Positions 1 to 11,728 of a stretch of DNA of 64,000 bases are shown here, piece after piece; the first letter of the stretch is position 1, and every line of letters starts with the position of its first letter. This DNA comes from Symsagittifera roscoffensis. Lineage: Eukaryota; Xenacoelomorpha; Acoela; Convolutidae. The stretch is taken from contig NC_087066.1 in assembly GCF_963678635.1 (NCBI RefSeq), positions 45,559,225 through 45,623,224 on the forward strand. The letters run 5' to 3'. The position numbers and the translations under genes are program-made. The notes under the pieces were generated by a model, which had not been told where the DNA came from, searched no databases, and worked only from the letters and a program-made list of their open reading frames with translations.

Positions 1-2657
1 TGTGCGCTAAAACTTGTACCAATCAACTAAGCTTGATTATTGAAACTGTTAAACTTTTTGTTTTGATGTAACTTTGTTAAACCAACCTTTAAGAATTGTT
101 AAATGGTTGCAATTGTTGAAAAACAATGAAAATTTTAATGATGCTATTTACGTATATATATACACAGCATAGGTGAGTATATTTACCTATTTAAAACCGA
201 TTGAAGTTTTTAACCTGTGTAAGACCCATGTTCACTGTCGCAGCACGAAAACAACATTAGAGGCCTTAGTCGTCATATATCGATGTGAAGGAGGCTAGAA
301 TATTCTAGAAGAAAAATTTTAGAAAAATTCGAATTGCGACGTTACATTTCTGAGAAATTCAAAAAACGGCCATGTTTAGCCGGAAAAGGAAAATAGAGAA
401 AAAACACAACAACAACGGAATAAGTGAGAGACAGAGTGTCGAGAAAATTGACGAGAAAAAGCGAAGCCTCTTATCGTGACGATTACGCATGATAAGACAC
501 TTGACTGAAGCATTTGGTCAGTAAGGAGGCTTCAGTGGGGCAGACGGAAGGAGCAGTACAGTCCCGTGCCACGAACTTAGAGTAATAACGACGGTATTAC
601 TGGAAGAGCGCGGAAATGGAGGCTCGGCCTCAAGAGACTGATATATGGTGAAAGACTACAGTAAACTAACTATTTAGCTACTCTGATGTCCTGAAAATTT
701 GAATTAACAGCGGTATTATTTGCTATTTTAGAATATGAGTAGCTAGAAAGAGGAAAGGGTCAATCCATCTCCAATGGATTTAATATAGAACTGTCACCAA
801 AAACATTAAAAAAATAGGATATTCGAGCCGTGTTTTTAATAGCAATCACGTAGTCTGGGACCCGAGACCCAGCTGTGTGGTTGTCTTCGCATGTAACGAA
901 AGCTGATCAAAAGTCGTTTGACTGATGGCCTAAAAATGGTAACTTTTAACTCAGCTCTAGACAGACCAGAAAATCAACTGGCTAGGTCGAGATGGTCAAA
1001 AACGAGTAGAAATTAGGTAACTGACGTCGGCCAGTCGTCTATAGGTAGTTTTTCTACGCTTCGTCACTGTGTAGTTTTTGGGCGAATGTTACATTCCGAA
1101 AGAGCGTTGCGTCTTCTGGAAAACTTAGTCTTAATAATATCTTTTTGCTTAGAGATTATAGCCTCCTCTTTGTTGACTTTTTGATCTGATACAATCTATA
1201 ATTTGTTTGGTTGTGTAATAACGAGGTCGTATCTAGAATCTTTAATCAAATATTTGTGGAGAATTATCGTTTTTTTGTTTCCCAAATTATCTTTTGTCAT
1301 ACGTGTTAAAACAAATTATGTTAAATCCAGGTGTCAGTATATGTTTCCCAAAATTTAGTTTTTACACTTTTTGTGTAACGCCTAATCCTAGCACTCGGGG
1401 TATATTTTTGTGGTAAGACGCAATAGGGAGAGAGCTTATCAACTCAAAAGAATAATTTTCTTACTGCTCTTAAACTAATGTGATGTTTTTTACATTTAAG
1501 TCATCTTAATCTTACCTAAATGGGGATTAGTTTGAGATCGAGGGTTGGACAGTAGTAATTAAATCCACAAGGTTCAGGTATAACTAGAACACAAGTAGAT
1601 CGTTAGATATATTTTTTTAATCCTACAAGTGCTAAAATTTGTTCTAGGCTTGGGTCAGTTAAGAGGTAGGGTTCAAGTGAAGGAAGATAAACCGATGTCC
1701 TTCACTGCGTAGCTTATTTTGAATGGTAAGTTTGTCGGGAAAACTTCAGTTAGCCCTAGGACGTATATAAAATTGGAAAATCAAACGACATTTGAGGTCG
1801 TTATAAGACTGAATTAAGAGATGGTAGTAGGTTTATAAAGTGAATCAAGGGAAGCCTTGATGATCTGAAATTGAAACTAAATTAAAATACAAGTTACGAA
1901 TAAAAATTTAGGATTTAGATTTAAAGTTAAAATTTATAGATGCAAAAATAGCCTTTATGATCTGTTTTCAAATGAGTAAATAAAGATTTAAATTAAACCA
2001 GGATAAACCTTGTAAATCTTCAATTAAACTTGAATAATTTGAAAATGGTTAAAGATCACAAAAAAGTCTTGTTGCTCTTGAGTTGAAATTAAAGTAGTTG
2101 TTTTAAAATCCTATTTTTTGTTTTAGGCGAAAAATAATAACGGAGAGCAAATCCTCGAGAAGCAAGTAACGATAATTTTTAACCTAAATTAATCATTAAA
2201 GGCTTTCTTCTAAATGATTTCTGTTTTTTGTGTTTTTAAAACTTGGATTTGAAAAATTTTACAATTGCAGATTTCTGAGTTTTGAGGTAGATATAAGTTT
2301 TATTGCCGACTAATTGCTTATGTATAAAACTAATCAGGTTTATTATTACAAATAAACGGCTTAGAAACCAAATTTACAGCTCTATTTATTGCAGTTCATG
2401 TAAAAATGAAAGAAAATTTACTGCATAATTAATTGTGTTGATAAGCAAACGTTGTAGTCTACTTTGTCGATTTGCGATGCAGATGTTTGATTTGTTGTCC
2501 TGGTTGTGACCTGGTTTCATCTTTATTATCGACTTGATTTGAGTAAACATATTGAGACGTGGAAACTTTTTTTTCGGTTTGGTTTAATATTTTGTTGATT
2601 TTTTAAAATCCAATTATTTAATCTATGTTTGGCAAATCTGAATTAGTATAAGTATAA
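1..2657. other. AT-rich non-coding stretch
   Basis: No gene, RNA gene or known repeat is recognisable. About 230-660 is noticeably less AT-rich than its surroundings and holds a small stem-loop at 581-601 (AGTAATA, 7-base loop, TATTACT). No open frame of useful length crosses it, so it could be an exon of a non-coding transcript or simply different unique DNA. Confidence 0.5.
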
Positions 2658-2760
2658 TTGAGACTCATTTGGTCGCAACGGACGAGCCTAAGTGCGGGTT
2701 GGCTTCGTCGCAGAGTAATTTCGGATAAGGTACACCGTCTGTTCCTCAGGCTATCTTATT

Positions 2761-2887
2761 TTTGGCCGGATAGATTGATGCAACTTCTTAGTTTAATACC
2801 GATCTTAATCTTTTTCTTATATTACTTTTGGCCGGATAGATTGGTGCAAATTCTTAGTTTGATACCAATCCTAATCTTACTCTTATA
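2761..2887 (+). repeat. 66-bp tandem duplication, two units
   Basis: Two head-to-tail units begin with TTTGGCCGGATAGATTG at 2761 and 2827, a period of 66 bp with a few substitutions. Because 66 is a multiple of three, both units stay open in one frame and give a short repeated hydrophobic peptide. That open frame is best explained by the duplication, not by a gene. Confidence 0.8.
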
Positions 2888-4094
2888 GTCTCAATAGATC
2901 TATCATATACTGGTATACTTGCAAAGTTAGAGGAGAGGAAGAGCAACTGCTTTCTAAGTTAAATTTATTCTTCTCTGGCTGAAACTATGAATAGCTTCAG
3001 CAATTCAAATTTTTTAAGGTTTAAATATGGATCATGATTGTTTAGTTCGAAGTATTTTTCAGTGATAATTATCAATAATATAATTGGATATTTTGAAAAC
3101 TTGCTGTGAACTGATTTCAGTCACTTTGGTAGCTCAGTTTTTCAAAAGGACGCTATTCTTAAAATCAATCAATGTTTTTATTAAACTTTTTTTCTCAATT
3201 CAATTTTAATTGCTCAAACCTACAACCACAAGATTAAACAAACTAACCAAACAATGAAATAAGTTTAAAAGCATGACGAATGAAAACAGCAATCCAAACG
3301 AAAACTATCAATGGAACAATTGAGCAATCCGCCCCCCCCCCCCCATTAGATCCCCCCCACCGCAATTAGGTGATTGATGTGTTCATGGCACGCAATCAAT
3401 TGACCGACTGAAGTTCATTTTATACGAGTATCGAGAATATTTTTCTAAAAGAAAAAAATCTAAAAACAAGAAAAAAAAATTTTGCAATTTTTGTTTGGGC
3501 GACTATTGCCTCTCATTGAGGAAAACGATTTATCAGTATTGGCGCTCTGACCTTGTATCTGAATACTAAAAACAGTTCTTCTCAGCACCTTACCGCTGTA
3601 CGCAATAGCTTTTTTTACCAGTACGGACAAAAAAAAAGTCGCTTCATTAGCCTCAGTTTTATTGATTTTTTTTTCACTCTGAAAGTAATTTTTGAGCTTT
3701 GATATTGTAAATTTGGCGTTCCGTATTCGTTGGAGAATCTCGTTTAAGTTTTTTTCCACCATTCAAACTATTTTCAAGTGGTTATAAACATGCCTGAAGT
3801 AATTTTTTTTCGAAATGTTTTTCAATTTCGAGTTTTTTTGCTGATAGAAATTTTGTTGCCTGACAATCTTCCGAAAAAAATGGTTTGAAAGTTTCAACCG
3901 TATCACTAAAAGTTGAAGTCAACCACAGTATTTTTTTGGATCACAAATTTTATATCAAGTCTACTTCGCAAATTGGAAGTCAGGTCAAAGATCAAAGACT
4001 TTTCACTAAAGATTGCAATCGAATGAAGCTTAATAAGTAAGAAGCTAAAACGTTCAAATTCCGTCCGTCAAACCAGATTGTTCTCTATACTTGG
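2888..4094. other. Non-coding stretch with C-tracts
   Basis: No gene is recognisable. Two C-runs (13 C at 3332-3344 and 7 C at 3352-3358) sit in otherwise AT-rich DNA. A minus-strand open frame at 3460-3762 has low-complexity Lys/Asn/Phe composition and no motif. Confidence 0.4.
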
Positions 4095-5030
4095 AAATTT
4101 GAGTGAAGTTTAAAGGTTTCAGTGAAAACTTTTTAGAAAAACGACAATTATCGTGCCAAATGAGTTTCAAGTTTTATGCTTGTTATAACAAAACGATCTG
4201 GACGAATCCTAAATTTAGAACATAATCAGTTTTTGTAGTATAACAAGCATGTTAGACAACATTTTCTTTAAAAAGAGACTAAAAAAACAAAAACATCAAA
4301 ACTTTAGGAAACTTTTTTTTGCAGAACTTCTCTTTCAAAATACAGTTCAAAATGCGGTTCAAAATACACACTCAAAAGTATTTTTGTTCTGAAAGTTGAA
4401 ATCGGAAAGAAACTTTTCTTTGGGTGTCATTTATTTTTTGGCCTTTTTTGTTTTTCATGCAAAACCAGGCACCAAAAACAACTTTGGGAATGTGTTGAGT
4501 TTTTAAGAATGTTGACGCCCTTTAAGGCGTGATTCGAAGAAAAACTAAAAATATTCAAAAATACTTCTCAGTGCTTTGAAAATTCTGTTTTATTTTTATG
4601 ATTTTTAGTCTGCATTTGAGCAAAAAAAGCAATTGAAAAGGCCCCTTAAAACAAAATAAGCTGAGAAGTTTTATTTAGATTTTTAGGAATTGAAAATTTA
4701 TTTAACTCCAGCAAAATTGATTTGAGAATGGTATAGTACCAGATTATGATATAAATCAAGAGAAATTCTGTTAAAAAAAAATAAACAACTTTTAAAAACT
4801 TTCTTGATGTTTTTGTTTTTCTAGTCTCTTTCTTAAAACAAATGTTGTCTAAAATGCTTATTTTAATTTAGAAAAAAAAACTGATAACGTCCTATATCTA
4901 GGATTCGTTCAAATCGTTTTGTTATAACAAGCACAAAACTCGAAACTAATTTGGCACGAAAGTTATCATTTTTTTCTAAGTTTTTTCCCTGAAACTTTTT
5001 TTGAAAACCTACTCTGTTTTCACAGCAACC
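4095..5030. repeat. Foldback-like element: imperfect inverted repeat
   Basis: The left arm (about 4095-4320) and right arm (about 4795-5030) are inverted copies of each other over about 200 bp. Shared blocks include TTGTTATAACAAAACGAT on the left, matched on the right by ATCGTTTTGTTATAACAAG, and a matched GTTGTCTAA block. About 475 bp lie between the arms. No transposase frame is present. The layout fits a non-autonomous foldback transposon or an inverted duplication. Target-site duplications were not identified. Confidence 0.65.
4417..4545 (+). repeat. Dispersed repeat shared with 9325-9445
   Basis: This stretch lies between the arms of the inverted repeat and aligns with 9325-9445. Shared landmarks in order are a T-rich start, CAAAA(C/T)CAGG(C/T)ACCA, a GGAATG(T/G)GTT block and a GCCCTTT block followed by CGTGATT. 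It is non-coding and of unknown class. Confidence 0.55.
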
Positions 5031-5431
5031 GGTTTTTTTGCGTAAAGAAAACAGTCCTGCAGCAACCTTCTCTGACAAAATTCGAGCTACACTACTAATT
5101 GTTTAGCTAATCTCGACCACTCTGCGTTAGCGATTACAGAATATCTGGCCGGAAAGTTTTGACAGCTGTACCAAATCAAAAATTTAAGAAGATGTCAAAA
5201 ACAAATAAAATACTACATTCCACTTTTCGGGTTAATCAATTTATGCTATTTATCCACCGCCGAAAACATCTATCTGGATTACAGCGAACAATGACCTTAG
5301 ATGATTTTTCCATTTTAACGTATAAAGTTTTTCAGAGAAACTTTTTCGTCCGGAAAAAACAAAAAAATTAGAACAGTTGTTAGGGTAACCAGATTTTGTT
5401 TTGAAAATTTTTTCGATTGTAATCCATTTTT

Positions 5432-5485
5432 GGCTCTTTTTCCTCCCCCCCCCCCCCGTAGGTGGTGGGAAAAGGAAAAAGAGCC
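5432..5485. repeat. Hairpin with 12-bp stem around a C-tract
   Basis: GGCTCTTTTTCC at 5432-5443 and its exact reverse complement at 5474-5485 flank a 30-base loop holding a 13-C run and a GGTGGTGGG segment. The loop could also form G/C-tract secondary structure. No coding role is apparent. Confidence 0.7.
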
Positions 5486-5600
5486 CCAATTTCTTCCGAC
5501 AGATTATTAAGACTGCACCATATCCATTCCCCATTCCCTCTCAAAAACTTTTAAAGAAAATTATTTCTTCTCATTGAGTTTTTAGTTTTGAAAAATGAAC

Positions 5601-6150
5601 AAAACTGCTTGTATCAGGGCGAAGCCTTGATTGTTCTGATTGCCTTTTAAGGTCTATGGAGCAAAAATTTACATGAAAAAAAATAAATTTAAGAAAATTA
5701 AAATTTACATGAAAAAAATAAATTTAAGAATATAAAATTTAAGCGGTTTTTTTTGAAAATCATCATCACCCCACATGCCATTTAAATTACAAAGTGACAG
5801 ATTTCGCTGCTACTAACAGATCAATTATGGCAAATGAGCTTCCTTCAACCAATTTGGAATAATTTCTAAGACGGATTAAATCTCAGCTTATGCGTTAATA
5901 GCGCGAAATGTATCGCGCGTTAATTGTCGCAAGTTGGACGAAATGCCAATCTTAAACCCCCCCCCCCATAACTTTACGAAAAATAATCTCAGGTGAAATA
6001 TCTTTTCAAATTTAAGCTAAGGCAACAATACCTTAAGAATGACTTTAAAAACATCCGTCAAAAACGGCTAGTTAAAAGTCGAAATTTGTCTGAGGAAAAA
6101 AACCACCCCGAGCACAAATATTCCATTACTTTCGTTACGGAAAACTTGTT
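5601..6150 (-). mobile_element. Helentron-like non-autonomous repeat (dominant family)
   Basis: Member of the dominant family. I orient the family so that the 5' end is GTTCCGACT with its adjacent hairpin and the 3' end is the CAGGGC-loop-GCCCTG hairpin. Here the 3' end is at the left: the hairpin is partly decayed and followed by TGCCTTTTAAGGTCTATGG. The internal hallmark block TAATAGCGCGAA...TCGCGCGTTAATTG is at about 5896-5930. The 5' end near 6150 is diverged. There is no coding capacity. Confidence 0.7.
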
Positions 6151-6906
6151 TTGTTAATTTTACCTAATTGATTAAAAAACAAGATTTTGCGGAGCTATTC
6201 AGGAAGTATTTCTCAAATCTCAGTATTTCTCATCGAGTAGCGTTATTCAAGCTATTATGCATCGAGAAATTGGAATATGGAAATTAAGTGCAAATTTTTC
6301 AAATTTTTCCAACTTTTCAAATGACTTGCCAGTTTTTAGCAGAGAAGACTGTGATAAATAATGAATTCTTCTGTAATATTTTTTTGTTATAATTTTTTGG
6401 TTATAGAGAAATAAAAGTGCAAATTTAATTGTTGCTTTTCACTTTGGAATAACTTCAGTGCAATACATTTTGTCACTTATAAAATACAACGCGCTACGCT
6501 CTCAGCAATTTATTCAAAGCAAACAGAAATTAGTTCAAAACATCTGAGGTTTGGCTTTTTTTAAACCCCGAGAATTTCACCAAAATAGATTGCAGATGAA
6601 TTATTCTTTTCAATTAACCTCAGGAAGTCTGACTTTTCATTGGGTTAAAACATACATTGATTTGAATAAAGGAACGCCTCAAAGATTTGTATTACTTTAC
6701 AAAACAAAAATTACAATGAGAAGAGCCCAAATTGAACCAACAAGAAATGAGTTTGAGAAAAATATATATATTTTTAAAAGCACCAGACTATGAATTCTCC
6801 TTTTGGTTAATTATGGTATATCTGTTAAAAGCTCAGCTTGAAAACGTGAAAATGTATTGAGTACACTTTTAAGGCTCCATAGTACAAAAACGTTCATTCA
6901 GTTAAA

Positions 6907-7421
6907 GAAGACTACTCGTATCAAGGCAAAGCCCTGAATGTTCCGACTGCCTTTTAAGGTCTATGGAGCAGTAATAACATGAAAAACTTATGTGTAAAAA
7001 AAGTTTTTTTTTCTTAAATTTGAGGTTTTGTTGTGAAAATAATCCCCCCACACGCCATATAGAAGTCAAATTGATAATCCTCGCTCCTAGTTATCAATCA
7101 ATTATTGCAAATGAGCTTCGTTCAACCAATTTGGAACAATTTCAAAGACGGATTAATGCTCCGCTTACGCATTAATAGCGCGAAATATATCGCGCGTTAA
7201 TTGTCCCAAATTAGCCAAAGAGCCAATCTTTAAACCTCCATAACTTTACAAAAAAAGATCACAGGTGAAATATATTTTCAAGTTTAAGGTCGGGACAACA
7301 ATACCTTGAGTGATATAAAAAATTCCGTTACAAATGCCTAGTTAAAAAATCGAAATTTGTCTGAAGAAAATATCCAACCCGAGCACAAAAATTTCGTTAC
7401 TTTCAGTACGAAAACCGGAAC
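6907..7421 (-). mobile_element. Helentron-like non-autonomous repeat
   Basis: Second copy in the tandem pair. The 3' hairpin end starts near 6907 (CTACTCGTATCAAGGC), followed by TGTTCCGACTGCC. The internal GCGCGAAATATATCGCGCG block is at about 7179-7197. The 5' end is a decayed AACCGGAAC near 7405-7421. Confidence 0.75.
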
Positions 7422-8225
7422 AAAAAAAAAAGAAACTTTTTTTCATTCATTTTTTGTAACTGATTAAAACAAAGAAATTTGCGGAGCTTTTCAGAAATTA
7501 ATTCTCGAATCTCAGTTTTTCTCATCGAGTAGCGTTGTTCAAGCTAATACATGCGTTGAGAAATCGGATTATGGAATTTCAATGTAAATTATTCATTGTA
7601 TTTCTTGCCCCAAACATTTGTATTTCTTTACAAAACCAAAAATTACTGTGATAAGAGCTTGAAATAAACCAAGAAAAATTGAGTTGAGTAAAGAATTATT
7701 TTTTCAAAAATTACCATTCTGTGAGTTCTAATTTTGGTTAAAAAAAGTTTGTCTGTTAAATACTCAGCTTTAAAATGTGAAACTGTATTGAATACGCCTT
7801 TAAGTCTCCATATTACAAAAACATGCATTCAGATGAAAGTATCCGAGACCAGTTAAAAAACAAAATTTGAAACAAGAAAATTGTTTGACATAATTAGGTT
7901 ATTTAAAGATTATTAGAGAGGGAAACGTAACACCTAGAAATAAAACTGGCAAAAATAAAACGGAGAATTTGCAAACCCACTGTAAGTGTTAGGAGTTTCC
8001 TATAAGCGCCTCAGTTCTTTGTCTAACAAAGCTGCAGATAGTATGTAGATAGTATGGCATCAGGATTTAAAAGTAGTCGTTATCCACAAAGAATTAATTA
8101 GTGGTATTTTTTTGTAATGTACTGTGTTGTTTGCCTTTTTTGCGCTCTGTGATTGTCTTTTCTCAATGACAACCGCGACCGATTTTGTGATAATAATTAA
8201 TTTCAAATAGAAGTCTAAACATAAC

Positions 8226-8545
8226 TGCTCGTATCAGGGCGAAGCTAACCCTGAAGGTTCCGACTCCCTCTTAAAGTCTATAGAGCAGTAATAAAATGAA
8301 AAAATTAAATTTTATAAAGAATGAAACTTTTTGTTTTAAATTTGAGGTTTTTTGTAAGAAAAATCATCCCCCCACGCGCCACATAAATTTCAAAAAGCTA
8401 CACTTTGCTCCTAGTAACAAACAATTACGGCAAATAAGCTTCGTTCAACTAATTTGGAACTCTTTCTAAGACGGAATAAATCTCCGCTTACGCATTAGTA
8501 GCGCGAAATATATTGCGCGTTATTTGTCTCAATTTGGCCAAAAAA
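8226..8545 (-). mobile_element. Helentron-like repeat, 5'-truncated
   Basis: The 3' end is present (CTGCTCGTATCAGGGC), with a four-base insertion inside the terminal hairpin loop side. The internal GCGCGAAATATATTGCGCG block is at about 8500-8518. The copy stops shortly after, where the plus-strand tandem array of 3' ends begins. Confidence 0.7.
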
Positions 8546-8581
8546 ATACTTCGCTATATGCGGAAAAAATTTATAATTTTT

Positions 8582-9260
8582 TCTTTAATTAGTGTGTGGA
8601 AAGATGATTTAAAAAATGGAATATTTTTTTTGTTTTTTTTTTTCGTTTTTCTTGAATTTCGACCGTTTTTTTTAAATGATTGCTACTCAATAAACATTAA
8701 AATGCAAACGGAGTTTTCAGGGCTTAGCCCTGATACGAGCAGTCTTGTCTAACTCTTAAGAACAATTTATCCATCGCTTGGTCATAATTGTTCTTGCTTA
8801 AGGTGAAATCTTTAATTTTCTTTAATTAGTGTGTGGAAAGATGATTTAAAAAATGGAAAATCTTTTTTGATATTTTAACGTTTTCTTGAATTTCAACCGT
8901 TTTCTTAAAGTGAATACTACTCAATAAACCTTAAAATGCAAACGGAGTTTTCAGGGCTTAGCCCTGATACGAGCAGTCTTGTCTAACTCTTAAGAACAAT
9001 TTATCCATCGCTTGGTCATAATTGTTCTTGCTTAAGGTGAAATTTTTATTTTTCTTTAATTAGTGTGTGGAAAGATGATTTAAGAAATGGAAAATCTTTT
9101 TTGACATTTTGTCGTTTTCTTGAATTTCAACCGTTTTCTTAAAGTGAATACTACACAATAAACCTTAAAATGCAAACGAAGTTTTCAGGGCTTAGCCCTG
9201 ATACGAGCGGTCTTTTCTAACTCTTAATAACAATTTATCTATCGCTTGGTCATAATTGGT
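8582..9260 (+). repeat. Three tandem copies of a repeat 3' end, period about 236 bp
   Basis: CTTTAATTAGTGTGTGG recurs at about 8582, 8819 and 9054. Each unit contains a variant 3' end (hairpin CAGGGCTTAGCCCTG, then ATACGAGC(A/G)GTCTT). The first two units continue into a second hairpin, AAGAACAATT...AATTGTTCTT (8758-8767 with 8786-8795 in unit one). The third unit has lost part of that hairpin. Open frames here are by-products of the repeat. Confidence 0.85.
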
Positions 9261-9324
9261 GAAATCTTAGTTATCTTTTTTTTTGTTCCGACCATTTGAA
9301 AAATATGGAGGAACTTTGTCTTCG

Positions 9325-9445
9325 GGAGTGTTTCATTTTTTCTTTTTTTTTGTTTTCCTCGCAAAATCAGGTACCACAAAAAATCATCGGAATGGGTTAA
9401 TTGATATATCATATTAAAGCCCTTTCAGTCGTGATTTGAACGGTT
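9325..9445 (+). repeat. Dispersed repeat shared with 4417-4545
   Basis: Second copy of the short dispersed repeat found inside the 4.1-5.0 kb inverted repeat. It lies directly after the tandem array of 3' ends. The adjacent TTTGTTCCGACC at about 9283 resembles a 5' end of the dominant repeat. Confidence 0.5.
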
Positions 9446-11296
9446 TTAAAAATTTGTTTGAGATTTTCCGTTTTTTGCGTAACTTCAACCTAATAAGGTG
9501 AGCGTGCAGGCTTTCATAGCTTATTGATACTCAATTTAAACCGTGAAAAATTATTTTTACATCAGTAAAGCTAGGTTTTTGGACATTTTAGCGCCAATTT
9601 GGGAATCAAAAAATTCAAAATTCAAAAAATCTCTGCAAAAAAAAATTGAAAAAGTTATTGTTTTTTTTTTGAATTTTGAGGAAACAATTTTTTTAGCCAA
9701 TTTTCCACAAAAACGGTTCTCCAATTTTGCTGTTTTACTATGACTGTGTAATGTGCGTAAGTTAATTTATTTGTTCAGATCTTTCGTGCAGATTTTTTTT
9801 CGTTGAAGCGACCTAAATTTGTTTTAAAAAAATGTATTTTCATTGGAGACTATAATCAGAATATTTTCTGTTACTTGCACAATAACCGGCTATCCTTTTT
9901 TGTATAGTTTTAGTTTATTTTGAAGCATACACTCTTGTAAAACCCGACATTTGTTTTGGTACTTTGTACGCAACGACATACGTTTTATTTTCCCTGTTCC
10001 AACACAGCGTAAAAGTCAAGATGAAGAAAAGTATCTCCAATTAAGTTGAATCAGGGCCTTCTTATGATTCTAATCAACTCATTCTAACTAAGCGTGAAGT
10101 ACAATTGTCGTAAGCCAAGGTCTTGTCGATTGAAAAATGAGCAATGATTAAAATCTAGTTTATCACGATCATAGAGTAGAACCGAACTCAGAGCCGTTCT
10201 GGGCCTGGGCTTAGACTAACTTTAAATTTTTCTCATGTTAAGTAGTCCGAGAAACCGATCCATGATTTTTCTAATCTATTTGTTTGTGCAGGCACATCTT
10301 TGCAAGCAACTGTTTAAAGTATCTGAGTTTCGCTATAGCTTCTCCTATCGGTCTGTGGCTATACTTCAAAAGGTTTCGCTCAATTAGCAGTCTTAAAAAT
10401 AGGTTAAAATTATAATAAGTGGCACAAAAGACAATCTGCTTTCATGGGAAATTTTTTGTATCTTAATAATAAAATCTATGGCTGTCAAATCTGTCCTAAA
10501 CCCTATGAGGAGACTTTCAAAGAGAATTTCAAAGCTTCTTTTGTCAATTGCAATCGTATACACGAAAAGAGAACCGAGCATTTTTGTCTGTGCTAGCCTT
10601 CATTTTAGCTTGAGCTCACATTTTGATGGCTCTGCTTTCAAAACTTTTGGTTAACAACGACAAAAATTTCCAATTATTACTTTTGTCAACCCAATGTAAA
10701 GCTCTTTTAGGCGGGCAAAACGTGGATTGTAGAAAAAAATAGAATTACCAAAAACATAGGTCCTTAAAGGCTTTGAATGTGAATTTCAGTGACTTCAAGT
10801 TATTTTTGCAGTTTTATCAAAAAAAATGTTGATTGGTGAACTTCAAATTAGCAAGATTTTTTTCTGCGAACTGAGTCTGTATTGCGACCAATGCTAACAA
10901 TTATACATATTACTGTGCATCAACTGAAACGCTTCTTTTTGAACAAATAGAGCGATGAACTAGAATTGTTCAATTTTTTTCGGCCCTTATACCTTTATTT
11001 TATTATAATTGGCTTTTTGAAATTGTAACTTTTTTTCAGTTTTTGTGCGAATATCAAAAACGTCTGGTTTTTAATAATGAATTGATATGCCAATTTTACT
11101 TACAAGGGATGGCGCGAGTAAAATTTGATAAACAATTTTTTATATTGGGGAAGCAAGAAAACAAGATCTGGCTAGCCAGAGGGACATAGAGAGTGTTTTA
11201 TATATAATGTTGTTCTGACTGCTCTTTAATTGGTCATCAATAGATTTAAGACAAACCGCAAGTTTTGGATTGCTAAACCAATTATTTACTATTAAG
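9446..11296. other. AT-rich non-coding stretch
   Basis: No recognisable gene, RNA gene or repeat. Open frames at 9543-9743 and 10393-10581 are short, Lys/Phe/Ile-rich and without motifs. Confidence 0.4.
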
Positions 11297-11523
11297 TAAG
11301 ACCATTTATCCACGAAAGAAAGGACCAACATACGAGCTGTGCAGCCTATGTCGGCGAAGCGCTGTTGTACCCCTACTTGAGAACTACACGCCATTTTTTG
11401 GGTTATTTATCTGGTCTGGGTATTGTTGCCTCACCCTCAAGCAACGAGCACGGATCATGGTGGGCCTCGGACATCCGTCCTTTCAATTGAGAGGCGGAGA
11501 CGTAACCACTTCACCACCACTCC
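11297..11523 (-). mobile_element. tRNA-derived SINE, near full length
   Basis: Read on the minus strand, the copy starts with a tRNA-like head: a box-A-like TGAAGTGGTTA, then a box-B-like TGTCCGAGGCC and CCACCATGATCC. A body follows containing GGGTGAGGCAACAATACCCAG, and a tail CAGCTCGTATGTTGGTCC followed by a TAAAT(G/C)GTC motif. The same order is seen at 48387-48600 and 61282-61505. The Pol III promoter-like boxes support a SINE. The copy lies inside a larger inverted repeat. Confidence 0.75.
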
Positions 11524-11644
11524 CACATTACTACCAGTCCTTTAAGAAAATACTATTACCATTCAGTTTGAAACATTTTTTTAAGAAGGAACACATGGTA
11601 GGTAAAATACACTGACTTATTACGAATGATGATTAAAAAATGAA

Positions 11645-11705
11645 ACGTCACTGCTCGTATCACAGTAAAACAATAAAACCTTGAGTTTTCCGACTGCCAT
11701 CCAAG
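11645..11705 (-). mobile_element. Fragment of Helentron-like 3' end
   Basis: An extra, decayed 3' end (CACTGCTCGTATCACAG, then TTTCCGACTGCC) lies immediately left of the complete copy at 11729. The element therefore has two 3' ends in series here, as in the array at 8.6-9.3 kb. Confidence 0.6.
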
Positions 11706-11728
11706 GAATAAATAATTTTCAAAAGAAC

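Larger units (their letters stand above)
5601..7850 (-). repeat. Tandem duplication, about 1.3 kb per unit, containing the repeat
   Basis: The Helentron-like copy and the roughly 750 bp to its right occur twice in tandem (5601-6906 and 6907-7850). Matching flank blocks include TCTCATCGAGTAGCGTT at about 6229 and about 7520, and the segment after TTGTATT(A/T)CTTTACAAAAC at about 6687 and about 7620. The two units are clearly diverged, so the duplication is old. Confidence 0.7.

Noticed and set aside
2658-2888. Plus-strand frame coding a repeated hydrophobic peptide
   Set aside because: The frame is kept open by the 66-bp tandem duplication. It has no motif and no supporting context.
8513-8752. 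Plus-strand open frame of 79 codons
   Set aside because: It lies across repeat copies and a T-rich stretch. The sequence is explained by the Helentron-like 3' end.
5601-9260. CRISPR-like array from regularly repeated hairpins
   Set aside because: Units are hundreds of bases long, diverged, and in a eukaryotic context with no short constant repeats and unique spacers.
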